From: Methanocella_A sp964548585
GTDB taxonomy: Archaea; Halobacteriota; Methanocellia; Methanocellales; Methanocellaceae
Assembly (NCBI GenBank): GCA_964548585.1
Contig: CAZJRS010000009.1
Coordinates: forward strand, 1 to 59,232
DNA: 59,232 nucleotides
Reading direction: 5' to 3'
Shown here: positions 8,185 to 17,060 of the stretch, piece after piece
Layout of the letters: each line of letters opens with the position of its first letter
Numbering within the stretch: the first letter of the stretch is position 1
Position numbers and translations under genes: made by a program
The notes under the pieces: model-generated
The model's database searches: none
Seen by the model: the letters and a program-made list of their open reading frames with translations, nothing else
Told to the model about the DNA's origin: nothing

Positions 8185-9257
8185 TGGATATAGATATAAA
8201 GTTATTATTACAAATATTTGAAATGGTACTCGTATTGCTTCTATCCGTCGTGATTGTGGCATCGATACCTAAGTTTCGCGAGATAGTCAGCAATAAAGCT
8301 AAACTATTCCTTTACCTGGTACTGGGATTGATACTGTTTTCACTTGTCGGCATGGGGTTTAATGTCGTACAAGACAAGTATGTGTCGGATATCATCAAAG
8401 ATAACGCAAATGACCCTACCTTTAATCCATCAATGGCAGGCAAAGACGCACTTTCAATACTGTGGCCGTATGTTCAGTTCTACCCATTGTTTATCTTCTC
8501 CATCGCGATGGCAGGTGTCACGCTAATCACGTTTATGGACGGGGAGTTCTTCGGTTATATCTTCGCAGGTACCGGGTTCGCTGTACTGATCCCCGATGTG
8601 ATGAAATACGCGGGTAATGGGCGCTACGATCTGATCTTACTCGGCCTGGCATTGTGGGCAATTATTCCAGTCATCTGGGTTTTCTTCTTCAGAGACATAT
8701 CGCAGGATAACCCGACTTTACGGGAGCGCTCCTGGGCTGCGATTAAAGCGGCATTGTTCTCTTATCCGATCTACGCGATCACCTCCATAGTGGCTGTTTT
8801 CGGGGAAAGCCCCCGGATGATCGGCAGCGATCTTATCTCGAGTATAACCTCAAATTCTAACCAGATCTTTGCCTTTGTCCTCATGTCACTGTGGTTCTAT
8901 CTCTTACTGACGGTGATTATCGTCTCCATCATGTTCGTCATCCACGACCTGCTGATGCACATCTTCAACGTTCGGAGAACAGTCACGAACAAGGGGATCA
9001 AGTACGAGGTCGTGCATCCGGTAGCAGAGATCATCGCGCAAGAGGCTCCTAAAATCGACGCGTATAAGGGCCTGGTTGAAGAGATCGACGTATTCTATAA
9101 ATACATGGACCGAGTGGACAGGCTTCGGGCTGCGTCGACCATCGCCAGGTTTAAGAATGAGTACAATACCCTGGCCGCCCGCTATGATGAGGGGTCCAAG
9201 GCTGAGGCGGAACGGCTCATCAAAATGGTGGACCAGGAATTTAAAAATAGGTATTAG
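8184..9257 (+). CDS. Polytopic membrane protein of a MoxR-VWA operon
   Basis: 357 residues, unrecognised family. About seven hydrophobic segments are visible (roughly residues 9-27, 38-58, 90-112, 118-136, 148-168, 187-205 and 225-258). A charged, helical, probably cytoplasmic tail of about 100 residues follows (KIDAYKGLVEEIDVFYKYMDRVDRLR...). It is first in an operon with a MoxR AAA+ ATPase (42-base gap) and a VWA protein. Membrane proteins of unknown sequence type often accompany MoxR-VWA pairs and may be the substrate or membrane platform of the chaperone. That role is inference from context. Confidence 0.7.
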   Translation: MDIDIKLLLQIFEMVLVLLLSVVIVASIPKFREIVSNKAKLFLYLVLGLILFSLVGMGFNVVQDKYVSDIIKDNANDPTFNPSMAGKDALSILWPYVQFYPLFIFSIAMAGVTLITFMDGEFFGYIFAGTGFAVLIPDVMKYAGNGRYDLILLGLALWAIIPVIWVFFFRDISQDNPTLRERSWAAIKAALFSYPIYAITSIVAVFGESPRMIGSDLISSITSNSNQIFAFVLMSLWFYLLLTVIIVSIMFVIHDLLMHIFNVRRTVTNKGIKYEVVHPVAEIIAQEAPKIDAYKGLVEEIDVFYKYMDRVDRLRAASTIARFKNEYNTLAARYDEGSKAEAERLIKMVDQEFKNRY

Positions 9258-9299
9258 ATTAGAATAACTAAAAAAACGTAAAAACTGTGAGGGATCGAG

Positions 9300-10178
9300 A
9301 TGGTACTGTTTAAGCGTGAAGATATCATAAAGATCATCGAGACCTGCACGATCAAGGGGCAGGACGAAGCGATCATTAGAGCTCTTATGTACTTGAATCT
9401 CGGGTATCCGATCATGCTCTACGGTCCACCGGGTAATGGTAAGACCACCATCGCAGAACATATACTGCGATACGTATCCCGGGGCGATGACTACTATCGG
9501 ATGGAAGCAACCGAGGGCATGACCGAGTATCATACAATCGGAGGCTTTCACCCCCTCTCGATGTCAGGCAACGCCGAACTGTCCCGCCAGTTCATCTACA
9601 AAGACGGTATCGTAACCCGGGCCCTACAGGAGAATAAGAACCTGCTGGTAGACGAGTTCACCCGGGCGCCTTCTACCGCCTATTCCGGCTTGTTTATGCT
9701 GCTCTCGACCGGTACGCTTCACCTGGAGTACCGGGAACAAACTTTGCACCGGCCTAAAGACTGGGTCCTGATCGTTACGGCTAACCTGGGCGACGAGGGT
9801 ACGTTCAAGATGAGCGCTGCGTTAAAGCGTCGCTTCATACCGATCTTTATCGGGTACACCAGCCGCTTCACCGAGGAGAAGATCATCAAGAGCTATACGC
9901 CGAACCTGAACGTCGTGCTGATCAACGCCATCCTGGACTTCGCCGAGGAGACCCGGCGGCTGTGGCAGGAAGAAAAGTCCTTGCCCCAGGGGCTGTCGAC
10001 CGACGGCGTGATCAAAATGGCCCGGTACTGCGACATATCCATTGAGGAAGGCCTGGATGCAAAAACAGCATTTATCGACGCCGCCATGCACCAGGGTGTG
10101 ATCATAGCCGACGAAACAGACTATGTCTCGCTGCAGACGGTGAACGAGCTGGCTCTCAAGATTTCGAGCAGGCTGTAA
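9300..10178 (+). CDS. MoxR-family AAA+ ATPase
   Basis: 292 residues. Walker A GPPGNGKTT is at 42-50, Walker B NLLVDEF at about 114-120, sensor-1-like VTANLGDEG near 158, and an arginine-finger region ALKRRFIPI near 177. The C-terminal lid is helical. MoxR ATPases act as chaperones that mature or assemble metal-dependent or membrane complexes together with a VWA-domain partner. The partner gene here starts three bases after this stop, implying translational coupling. The start ATG follows GTGAGGG. Confidence 0.9.
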   Translation: MVLFKREDIIKIIETCTIKGQDEAIIRALMYLNLGYPIMLYGPPGNGKTTIAEHILRYVSRGDDYYRMEATEGMTEYHTIGGFHPLSMSGNAELSRQFIYKDGIVTRALQENKNLLVDEFTRAPSTAYSGLFMLLSTGTLHLEYREQTLHRPKDWVLIVTANLGDEGTFKMSAALKRRFIPIFIGYTSRFTEEKIIKSYTPNLNVVLINAILDFAEETRRLWQEEKSLPQGLSTDGVIKMARYCDISIEEGLDAKTAFIDAAMHQGVIIADETDYVSLQTVNELALKISSRL

Positions 10179-10181
10179 CCC

Positions 10182-11087
10182 ATGATTTTTCCGGACGAGA
10201 AACGTATACGCGAGGCCTGTGCAAAGTACATGGCCGAACCTTCTAACGTGCGGGCATACGATACACTGGTTACCGGATGCCGTTCCATCGGCAAGAACCT
10301 TATACGGTTTTATCATATCATCCCTCCGACTTCCGAGCGGATGGTCTACAACTCCTACGACGGTACCGGCATCATCAGCTTTAGCAGAACCATCGCCGAG
10401 TTCTGTAACAAGGGCAAGAGCATGGATGGTATGATCACCTACCGGCGCGTCAGGGATGTCAAGAAGGTCCGGATGGCCATCATCTACGATGACTCCAACT
10501 CCATGACGTCCTGGTGGCGGAAGCAAGCTATGCAGCAAAACATCGAAGAAGCCGAGGCTCCCCAGACCTATGCCAAGGTGGCTTGCCTGTCACTGATGGA
10601 GGGGCTGGGCAGAGACATGGAGATCAACTTCTGGAAGTTCGGCAATGAAGCCCAGGGTCCGTTTAACCTCAGTTCTAACATGTACAAGGAAATCATCAGT
10701 AGCAACGGCTCAGGCGGGTCTCGGCTGGACCTGGCCTTGCAGTCGATGATCGACAACAGCTGGCACCGGCGGCCCGGGGTCAAAATTGCCATAATCCTGA
10801 CAGACGGTATACCTGAGGTGGGCCGAAGCGTATACGCTGAGGACGTTAACGTGAACATTCGGACACTGGACCTGGTGAAAAAGCTGGTCCACCACAAAGT
10901 CCAGGTGCTTTACTTGCAGCTGCTGACGGACGAGTCCCGAAAATACAAGAAGAGCGGTGGCTACACGCTGATGGAATTCGGCAATGACGTTCAGCGGATG
11001 GGCTGCGAGTATATGACGGTAAACAATAAGGAAAGCCTCATCGAGTCACTTTTCAAGGGCTTGAATACGGTGTCCAAGAAAATATAG
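10182..11087 (+). CDS. VWA (von Willebrand A) domain protein, MoxR partner
   Basis: 301 residues, cytoplasmic (no signal or membrane segment). A helical N-terminal region of about 95 residues is followed by a VWA domain. The MIDAS metal motif DDSNS lies at 103-107, a Ser-Arg-Leu-Asp region GGSRLDLAL stands for the second MIDAS loop, and LTDGIPEVG stands for the third. It is coupled to the MoxR ATPase. In known MoxR-VWA pairs the VWA protein docks the ATPase onto its client; the client here is unknown. A weak hairpin with T5 at 11111-11129 may end the transcript. Confidence 0.88.
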   Translation: MIFPDEKRIREACAKYMAEPSNVRAYDTLVTGCRSIGKNLIRFYHIIPPTSERMVYNSYDGTGIISFSRTIAEFCNKGKSMDGMITYRRVRDVKKVRMAIIYDDSNSMTSWWRKQAMQQNIEEAEAPQTYAKVACLSLMEGLGRDMEINFWKFGNEAQGPFNLSSNMYKEIISSNGSGGSRLDLALQSMIDNSWHRRPGVKIAIILTDGIPEVGRSVYAEDVNVNIRTLDLVKKLVHHKVQVLYLQLLTDESRKYKKSGGYTLMEFGNDVQRMGCEYMTVNNKESLIESLFKGLNTVSKKI

Positions 11088-11175
11088 CCTTTCAGCCGCG
11101 TCTGATCGATAGGCTAAACGCCTCTTTTTGAGCATAGTTATATCTGGATACATACTAATTTTCTTCCAGGTGATT

Positions 11176-12552
11176 ATGCTGATACATGCTGTAGGCCGAA
11201 CTCTCGAAGGTAAGGCTGACTACTATGACGTCCGACTACTAGACGTAACTGGTACGGTAATCGAGACTCGAAAAGGCGAGGTTACCAAGGCAATCTCGGG
11301 TAAGGACTCGGGTGCCTGCGTCAGAGTTCTGTACAATGGGGCATGGGGTTTCGCTACTACCTCCGACACCTCTGATACGGCTATTTCCAACGCCGCGGAG
11401 CGGGCGGCGAAAATTGCCCGGGGGGTCAGCGAAGGCATCAAGGAGAAGGCTCGCCTTGCCCCTGTCAAGGCGGTTCGGGACGAGGCGACTGTCCCGATGA
11501 AACGCAGCTTTGTTGACGCATCTGTCGAGACAAAGCTGGAGTACCTGACCTCTGCCTATGAAGCCGTAAAAAAATATGACTTCGTAGCTAATGCGATGGT
11601 CAACTACAAGGATACCTACACTGTACAAGAGTTTTTTTCCTCTGAGGGCGCGGAGATAAAAACCAGAACACCCCGCATCATCTGGACGATCGAGCTTGTG
11701 GGCAAGAAAGACAGCCAGATACAGTCTGTACGCCGGAGAATCGGGCGGGCGCAGGGGCTGGAGGCCTTCGATGGCGATCTTCACCTGAAAGAGGCAGACT
11801 CCGCCGTGTCATCGATCGTGGCACTGCTCAACGGCAAGGCTCCCCCTTCCGGGGCGATGCCCGTTATCGCCGACCCCGGTCTGGTTGGCGTGTTCGCCCA
11901 CGAGGCGGTAGGCCACGCGTCGGAAGGTGATCTGGTCTCTACCGGTAACTCCTGCTTTGAGGGCATGATCGGTAAGGAGATCGGCAATGCTTCGATCACG
12001 ATCAAGGATGATGCGACATTGCCCGGGCTGTTCGGCAGCTACGTCTACGATGATGAGGGTGTGCGAACCCGGACGAAGGTCCTGATCAAGGAAGGAGTCC
12101 TTAACGACTATATCCTCAACCGGGAGGCTGCTGCCCGTCTTGGCATGGAGCCCAACGGTGGCGCCAGGGCTGACTCCTATCACAATAGGCCCATCGTGCG
12201 TATGAGCAATACGTTCATCGAGGCGGGAGACGCGACCTTGCATGAAATGATGGAAGGCGTCAAACAAGGCGTGTACGTCAAAGGGTCCAGAGGTGGTCAG
12301 GTGAATACTTCCCAGGGATTCTTCCAGTTTAACGCACAAGAGGCGTATCTGGTCGAAAACGGCGAAATCACGCATCCTCTGCGGGATGTATCGCTATCCG
12401 GAAGAACGCTTGACATACTGAAGCTGATCGACCTGGTCGGAAAAGACCTTGATATGGGTCACGCAGGCATCTGCGGCAAAGGCCAGTGGATTCCGGTCGA
12501 TGACGGGGGCCCGCATATACGCATCTCAGAGTGTGTGGTCGGAGGTCAGTAG
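11176..12552 (+). CDS. tldD: TldD-family metalloprotease subunit
   Basis: 458 residues from the ATG at 11176, chosen because GGTGA (11169-11173) precedes it by two bases; a longer frame reaches 11128. The zinc-binding HEAVGH motif is at residues 242-247, as in the catalytic subunit of TldD/TldE (PmbA). That heterodimer threads unfolded peptides and trims them, for example in microcin B17 and CcdA processing in bacteria. Its partner TldE starts immediately after the stop codon. A TATA-like CATAGTTATATC at 11133-11144 may give it its own promoter 89 bases after the VWA gene. Confidence 0.93.
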   Translation: MLIHAVGRTLEGKADYYDVRLLDVTGTVIETRKGEVTKAISGKDSGACVRVLYNGAWGFATTSDTSDTAISNAAERAAKIARGVSEGIKEKARLAPVKAVRDEATVPMKRSFVDASVETKLEYLTSAYEAVKKYDFVANAMVNYKDTYTVQEFFSSEGAEIKTRTPRIIWTIELVGKKDSQIQSVRRRIGRAQGLEAFDGDLHLKEADSAVSSIVALLNGKAPPSGAMPVIADPGLVGVFAHEAVGHASEGDLVSTGNSCFEGMIGKEIGNASITIKDDATLPGLFGSYVYDDEGVRTRTKVLIKEGVLNDYILNREAAARLGMEPNGGARADSYHNRPIVRMSNTFIEAGDATLHEMMEGVKQGVYVKGSRGGQVNTSQGFFQFNAQEAYLVENGEITHPLRDVSLSGRTLDILKLIDLVGKDLDMGHAGICGKGQWIPVDDGGPHIRISECVVGGQ

Positions 12553-13911
12553 ATGAAGGAAATATTGCTGCAGGTAGCCGATAGTGTCATACACGCGGCC
12601 AGGGGCAGGGGTTTACAGTGCGAGGCGTTCGTGCAGAAAAAGAATTTCACGTCGGTTGCCATCGAGGGGGGCAAAGTGACCTTCGGATCTCAGGACGGGG
12701 ATTTCGGCATCGGGATCCGCATCATCAAAGACCGGCGCACGGGGTACGCGTTCTGTGACGAAAAATCCGTCGAGTTTGGCCTGGATCGGGCAGTACAGGC
12801 TGCGCGCTTCGGACGGCCTGGCCCGTACGCCTTCCACGACAATAACAAGTACGATTGCACCCGGTCGATCTTTGACAACAAAGTAGCCACTCTGGTTGTC
12901 GAGGAGGGGATCGAGATGGCCCGTGACCTGGTCGAGGCGGGGTCGTTCGACTCCCGGGCAGTACCGTCGCGCGGGGGATTATCCTTCGGCACAGCCTCCT
13001 TCGCGGTGGCCAATACCAACGATGTCATGATCTTCGACGAGGGTACCTTCATAGGCGGCCATGTCATGTCTGTCCTGAAAGATGGCGGTGTCGTCGTCAA
13101 CGGCGACGAAGGCGAATCATCACGTATCATGGACGTCAACGTCGAGGACATCGGTCGCCAGGCGACTGAAAAGGCGATCGCCCAGCTCGGGCAAAAAAGC
13201 ATCGAAACCGCGAACATGGACGTGATCCTACGGCCTGACGCCGCGTTTGAGCTGTTTGCCAGTACCGTTCTGCCGGCGCTCTCCGGTGATAATGTGCGTA
13301 AGGGCGAGTCCATATACGCCAGTAAAGTCGGCGAGAAAGTGTCGGCCGATTCGTTCTCTATCGTGGACGACGGTCGCCACCCGAAAGGTCTCAATACCTT
13401 CATCATGGACGAAGAGGGCTATCCCAGCCAGCGCAACGTAATTATGGATCGGGGAGTCTTACGTACCCTGCTTTACGACCAGTTCTCCGCGGTCGAATCC
13501 AGTGCCAGATCGACGGGCAGTGGTTTGCACACGGAGCGTAGCGAGTCCGGAACCACCTATAAAGTTCCGCCCACTACCTGCGCTCGTAACATCGTATTCG
13601 AAGGGGGCGAGATGAGTGAAGAAGAGCTGGTCCGTAGCATAAAGGATGGTGTGATCGTAGAGCACGTGCTCGGGGCACATACGGCCAACCGTGTCAGCGG
13701 TGATTTCTCCGTGGCAATCTACTCCGGTTTCCGTATCAAAGACGGCGAGATCCTGTACCCCCTCAAGGGCGGCATGATCGGCGGTAACCTGCCGGCGCTT
13801 CTCCTGCATGCTTCCATTGCCGACAACTACAAGCTCGTGGAGGGTGGCATGTCCGCCGCGTCCGGATACGTCCCGAGCGTTAAGCTGGAAAATGTCCGGG
13901 TATCCGGTTAA
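12553..13911 (+). CDS. tldE: TldE/PmbA-family protease partner
   Basis: 452 residues, the usual length. It lacks the HExxxH metal site of TldD, as expected for the non-catalytic partner. It keeps family features such as the N-terminal IEGGKVTFGSQDGD strand pair, ERSESGTTYKVPPTT, and the C-terminal PLKGGMIGGNLPALL. The ATG directly follows the tldD TAG (zero-base gap), so the two are translated together in equal amounts. It is followed by a clear terminator. Confidence 0.92.
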   Translation: MKEILLQVADSVIHAARGRGLQCEAFVQKKNFTSVAIEGGKVTFGSQDGDFGIGIRIIKDRRTGYAFCDEKSVEFGLDRAVQAARFGRPGPYAFHDNNKYDCTRSIFDNKVATLVVEEGIEMARDLVEAGSFDSRAVPSRGGLSFGTASFAVANTNDVMIFDEGTFIGGHVMSVLKDGGVVVNGDEGESSRIMDVNVEDIGRQATEKAIAQLGQKSIETANMDVILRPDAAFELFASTVLPALSGDNVRKGESIYASKVGEKVSADSFSIVDDGRHPKGLNTFIMDEEGYPSQRNVIMDRGVLRTLLYDQFSAVESSARSTGSGLHTERSESGTTYKVPPTTCARNIVFEGGEMSEEELVRSIKDGVIVEHVLGAHTANRVSGDFSVAIYSGFRIKDGEILYPLKGGMIGGNLPALLLHASIADNYKLVEGGMSAASGYVPSVKLENVRVSG

Positions 13912-13922
13912 ACCTTAACGTG

Positions 13923-13972
13923 ACATGCCGTCTCCCGGCATGTTCATGTTCATTTTCCTTTTTCTTTTTAAC
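13923..13972 (+). terminator. Terminator after tldE
   Basis: ACATGCCG (13923-13930) and CGGCATGT (13936-13943) form a perfect 8-bp stem with a five-base loop. A pyrimidine-rich tract with several T runs follows. It lies 11 bases after the tldE stop. Confidence 0.75.
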
Positions 13973-13992
13973 AGACGGTTAGTGAGCAAGCC

Positions 13993-14055
13993 ATTAAATA
14001 TATATAAATCTAATTACATATTATGTAATACATTGAAATAGGAACCTCTGGTGAG
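13993..14055 (+). promoter_or_regulatory. TATA box and GGTGAG ribosome binding site for the 14062 gene
   Basis: A long AT tract (TTAAATATATATAAAT, about 13993-14008) lies about 55 bases upstream of the start. GGTGAG at 14050-14055 is six bases before the ATG and decides that start. Confidence 0.6.
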
Positions 14056-14061
14056 TTTAAT

Positions 14062-15195
14062 ATGCGACGCATGATCTTTACATCGCTGATCATTGTTAGC
14101 TTCCTGCTGTGTACTGCCAGCATTGTAAATGCTGAGGGCAGCGGCTTGAAAGCTTACGTGCCGGCCGATACGCTTGTCGAAGCCGCTGTGCTTCCATACG
14201 CCTATAACGGCACTTTCGTCGTTTATAACGACGGCCAGCATGACGGGGTTTACGTCGTCCGGGTCTCCGTGGATGACCCTGCAGCCATCTCGTGGATCAA
14301 CGTGACTCCTGCCTCCTTCGTACTCTCCCCCGGCGAGTCAAAGCTGGTGAGGTTCGACATTAACATCAGCCCGGAACAGGCGAAAACCGGCGAGTACCAC
14401 ATCATCTTCACGCCCACGCTTCTGCCTCGAAACGTCGAGCCCTACCTGAACACATTCGCACAATACATATCGGTCGTAGATCGCTACAATCTGACACTAG
14501 TTGTGCCATCGATAAACGGCTTCGCCGCCCAGGGCACAGAGACCGTAGGCAGCAGACCGGTATACTTTTTCGAAGACCCGACAAGGGTCAACCTGATCCA
14601 GTACTCTCAAGCCTATGACGCCAACCAAGACATCGTAGAGATCGATCGTGCCATCCGTCTCAACGCTCCCGCCAACGCCACTGTAGGCGAACCAGTACCT
14701 TTGTCCGTATCCGTATTCGAAGGGCTCAGTAACCGGGGTATTGATCTGATCGCCGTGTCCCCCGAGGGCATCTTCTATCCCGTAACCAGCGATAATTTCA
14801 CGTTCAACAAGGCGGGAAAATGGGGTATCATCGCCTCCGTCGGGGACCTGATGCTACTCGGCCGGCCAGTCTCCGTCAGCAGCGGGAACGCTTATCTCGC
14901 CATGCCCGGCATTGATACAATCCTGGCCTCCATCGCGTTTATCCTCCTACTATCCTTGGTGCCCATATGGATTCTTACCCGCGACAAACATGCCGACCCC
15001 TACCGGGACATAACCTTTAAGACATACGTCATCCGCAAGTACATCGATCACTTTGACACAGACCGGCTAAAACGCGCAGTAGGGCAAGTCGAAGACGAGT
15101 ACTACGACCTCGTCTCCAGCGACGTACCCGGTGACAGAGATCAGGCACGGGCTTCACTCGACGAACTCAAGACACTCACCCGGCTCGAATCCTGA
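14062..15195 (+). CDS. Membrane-anchored surface protein with Ig-like ectodomain
   Basis: 377 residues. A signal peptide (residues 1-24, ending near IVNAEG) is followed by beta-rich segments that look like NPCBM/NEW-type or Ig-like domains (YNDGQHDGVYVVRVSV, FVLSPGESKLVRF, GEYHIIFTP). These are followed by a single membrane span near 290-312 (SIAFILLLSLVPIWILT) and a charged cytoplasmic tail of about 65 residues rich in Asp, Arg and Tyr. Topology is therefore outside-in with a short inner domain. It follows the MoxR/VWA/TldDE genes but has its own promoter. A link to that block (client or anchor) is only suggested by position. The sequence family is not recognised. Confidence 0.7.
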   Translation: MRRMIFTSLIIVSFLLCTASIVNAEGSGLKAYVPADTLVEAAVLPYAYNGTFVVYNDGQHDGVYVVRVSVDDPAAISWINVTPASFVLSPGESKLVRFDINISPEQAKTGEYHIIFTPTLLPRNVEPYLNTFAQYISVVDRYNLTLVVPSINGFAAQGTETVGSRPVYFFEDPTRVNLIQYSQAYDANQDIVEIDRAIRLNAPANATVGEPVPLSVSVFEGLSNRGIDLIAVSPEGIFYPVTSDNFTFNKAGKWGIIASVGDLMLLGRPVSVSSGNAYLAMPGIDTILASIAFILLLSLVPIWILTRDKHADPYRDITFKTYVIRKYIDHFDTDRLKRAVGQVEDEYYDLVSSDVPGDRDQARASLDELKTLTRLES

Positions 15196-15201
15196 CTCAA
15201 A

Positions 15202-15536
15202 CACGGCGGCACAACGACTTTTTTTACCACAACGGCACAACGGCACAACGTTTTTTACCACAACGGCACAACGGCACAACGACTACTACAAAAAATATAT
15301 AGTCCGTCATAAATTATCTAATTTTTAGATGTACCCCTGTGCGTCAACGCTATCGACTTTGGATATCAGGTAAAACCGGGCCACTCTTACACTCCAAAAA
15401 TTATTTTCTTAAACGTTATTAGAAAATCGTTGTGTCGTTGTGTCGTTGTGGTTGATAAGTAGTCGTTGTGTCGTTGTGTCGTTGTGGTTGGTGGGTGGTT
15501 GTTGTGTCGTTGTGGTTGTTGTGTCGTTGTGGTGAG
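15202..15536. repeat. Intergenic repeat element A (tandem arms plus conserved core)
   Basis: It fills the gap between two convergent genes. The left arm (15202-15289) has tandem units of 31 bases beginning ACCACAACGGCACAACGG and ending in T6. The right arm (15427-15536) has tandem CGTTGTGTCGTTGTGTCGTT units. The 25-base units 15226-15250 and 15257-15281 are complementary to 15464-15488 and 15428-15452 with two G-U pairs each in plus-strand RNA. In minus-strand RNA the same positions would be C-A mismatches. The core (15282-15426) contains TGCGTCAACGCTAT and AAACCGGG, also found in element B at 33301. Small open frames here are low-complexity artefacts. Confidence 0.85.
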
Positions 15537-15539
15537 TAT

Positions 15540-16910
15540 TTATCGGTTTATCTTTTTCAGTATGCCGTCTGCGGCCTCTATGCCTGTGGCTGCGGCCGGT
15601 ACGATGCCGCGGGTGAGGCCGGCGCCGTCGCCTGCGACGAAGAGGTTGTCGACGTTGACGACTTCGAAGTGATCTCTGGTGTCGGGCCGGATGGCGGCGA
15701 ATTTGATCTCCGGGGCATACAGTAAGGTGGTATCGGATGCCACGCCTGGGACTACTCTGTCTAGCATATCCAGGCCTTCGATGATGTTGGTGACGACTCG
15801 GTGGGGCAGGGCCATGGATATGTCGCCGGGGGTGACGGCTTTCAGGGTCGGTACTACGTAGCTGCGTTGTAGCCGTGACCAGGTTGACCTGTGGCCTCTT
15901 TTCAGGTCGCCAAGCCTCTGGAGGATGGGTTTGCCTCCGCCGATGGTTTTGGCTTGCTGGGCGATAGTCGCACCGTACTCGTTGGTATTTTCGAGGGGCT
16001 CGGTGAGCGCTATTTTGGTTAAAAACGAGAAATTCGTATTACTGGAGCGGCAGGTTCGCTGGGAGTGTCCGTTTGCGCCGACTCCTGATTCGTACGTGTC
16101 CTGTACTACGAACCCGTAGGGGCAGGTGCAGAACGTCCTGACCAGATCGTCGTAGGTGGGCGTGTACATGCGAAACTTGGGGTCCCAGTTGACTTTGACT
16201 GCTTCTTCGTATACTACGGAGGGGACTTCTACCCGGACTCCGACGTCGATGGGCATGTATTTGATGGGGACTCCGAATTTTTTCATCTCTTCCCCAAGCC
16301 AGGTGCTGGCAGAACGTCCGGGGGACAGGAGGACGTAGTCTGCCCTGATTTTTTTACCTTCCACCATGACACCTGTCACTTTGCCGTTATCAACTACGAT
16401 GTCGGAGACCCGCTTATTCAGAAGAAAGCTGACTTCTCTTTCCTTCAGGTTGTTTTCCATGGAACCGATCACTCTGGGCAGCATGTCGCTGCCTATGTGC
16501 TTTTGCCTGATCGGGATAAACTCGATGCCACTGGCTGCAGCCCTCGTCGCCAGGGCTGATGGCGGTACGTGTGGGTCCTCCGGCGGAGCTCCATGCCCGA
16601 TAAAATACCTGTCGACTTCGGCGATCAACTCTTCCGCTCTGCTGGTGCTCACAAATTCCGCCCAGTCACCGCCCACCTGTGGGCTCAGGTTCAATTTACC
16701 ATCGGACATGCCGCCTGCCCCACCTACGCCGGCGGTCACACTGCAGACATTGCAAAAGATACAATCGCGGCCCTGCATAACCTGACAGGTACGCTGGCCT
16801 ATGTCCTTACCCCGTTCAATGATGGTAACGCTGGCTGCATCCGCCAGCTTATCTGCAGCCAGCAGTCCGCCGGGTCCGGCCCCGACTATGATCACCTTGG
16901 GTTTTGCCAT
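15540..16910 (-). CDS. FAD-dependent dehydrogenase, COG2509 type
   Basis: 456 residues. The N-terminal FAD-binding motif GAGPGGLLAA begins near residue 10. A cysteine-bearing segment CIFCNVCSVTAGVGGAGG near 54-72 is characteristic of the COG2509 family of uncharacterised FAD dehydrogenases. The C-terminal second FAD motif VAGDGAGLTRGI is followed by the AATGIEAADGI helix. Substrate and electron partner are unknown. The enzyme should be cytoplasmic. The start ATG at 16910 has GGAG eight bases upstream. It is a single-gene unit ending right at repeat element A. Confidence 0.82.
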   Translation of the reverse strand: MAKPKVIIVGAGPGGLLAADKLADAASVTIIERGKDIGQRTCQVMQGRDCIFCNVCSVTAGVGGAGGMSDGKLNLSPQVGGDWAEFVSTSRAEELIAEVDRYFIGHGAPPEDPHVPPSALATRAAASGIEFIPIRQKHIGSDMLPRVIGSMENNLKEREVSFLLNKRVSDIVVDNGKVTGVMVEGKKIRADYVLLSPGRSASTWLGEEMKKFGVPIKYMPIDVGVRVEVPSVVYEEAVKVNWDPKFRMYTPTYDDLVRTFCTCPYGFVVQDTYESGVGANGHSQRTCRSSNTNFSFLTKIALTEPLENTNEYGATIAQQAKTIGGGKPILQRLGDLKRGHRSTWSRLQRSYVVPTLKAVTPGDISMALPHRVVTNIIEGLDMLDRVVPGVASDTTLLYAPEIKFAAIRPDTRDHFEVVNVDNLFVAGDGAGLTRGIVPAAATGIEAADGILKKINR

Positions 16911-17060
16911 GCTGTCGCTCCCTCACAAACCCGGCCTGGGTCCGGGGTGGTGGAATTTTCTTGTACAATCATTTATCAGCATTTCAATATAAATAAGCTC
17001 TATTGAGTTTATGTAGATAGGCTATTTAGGGACGCCTGAATAACCTTTTGTGGACCGACG

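Noticed and set aside
15466..15725. Plus-strand open frames with Cys/Val-rich translations in the right arm of element A
   Set aside because: Low-complexity reading of GTTGTGTC repeats that runs into the real gene on the minus strand.
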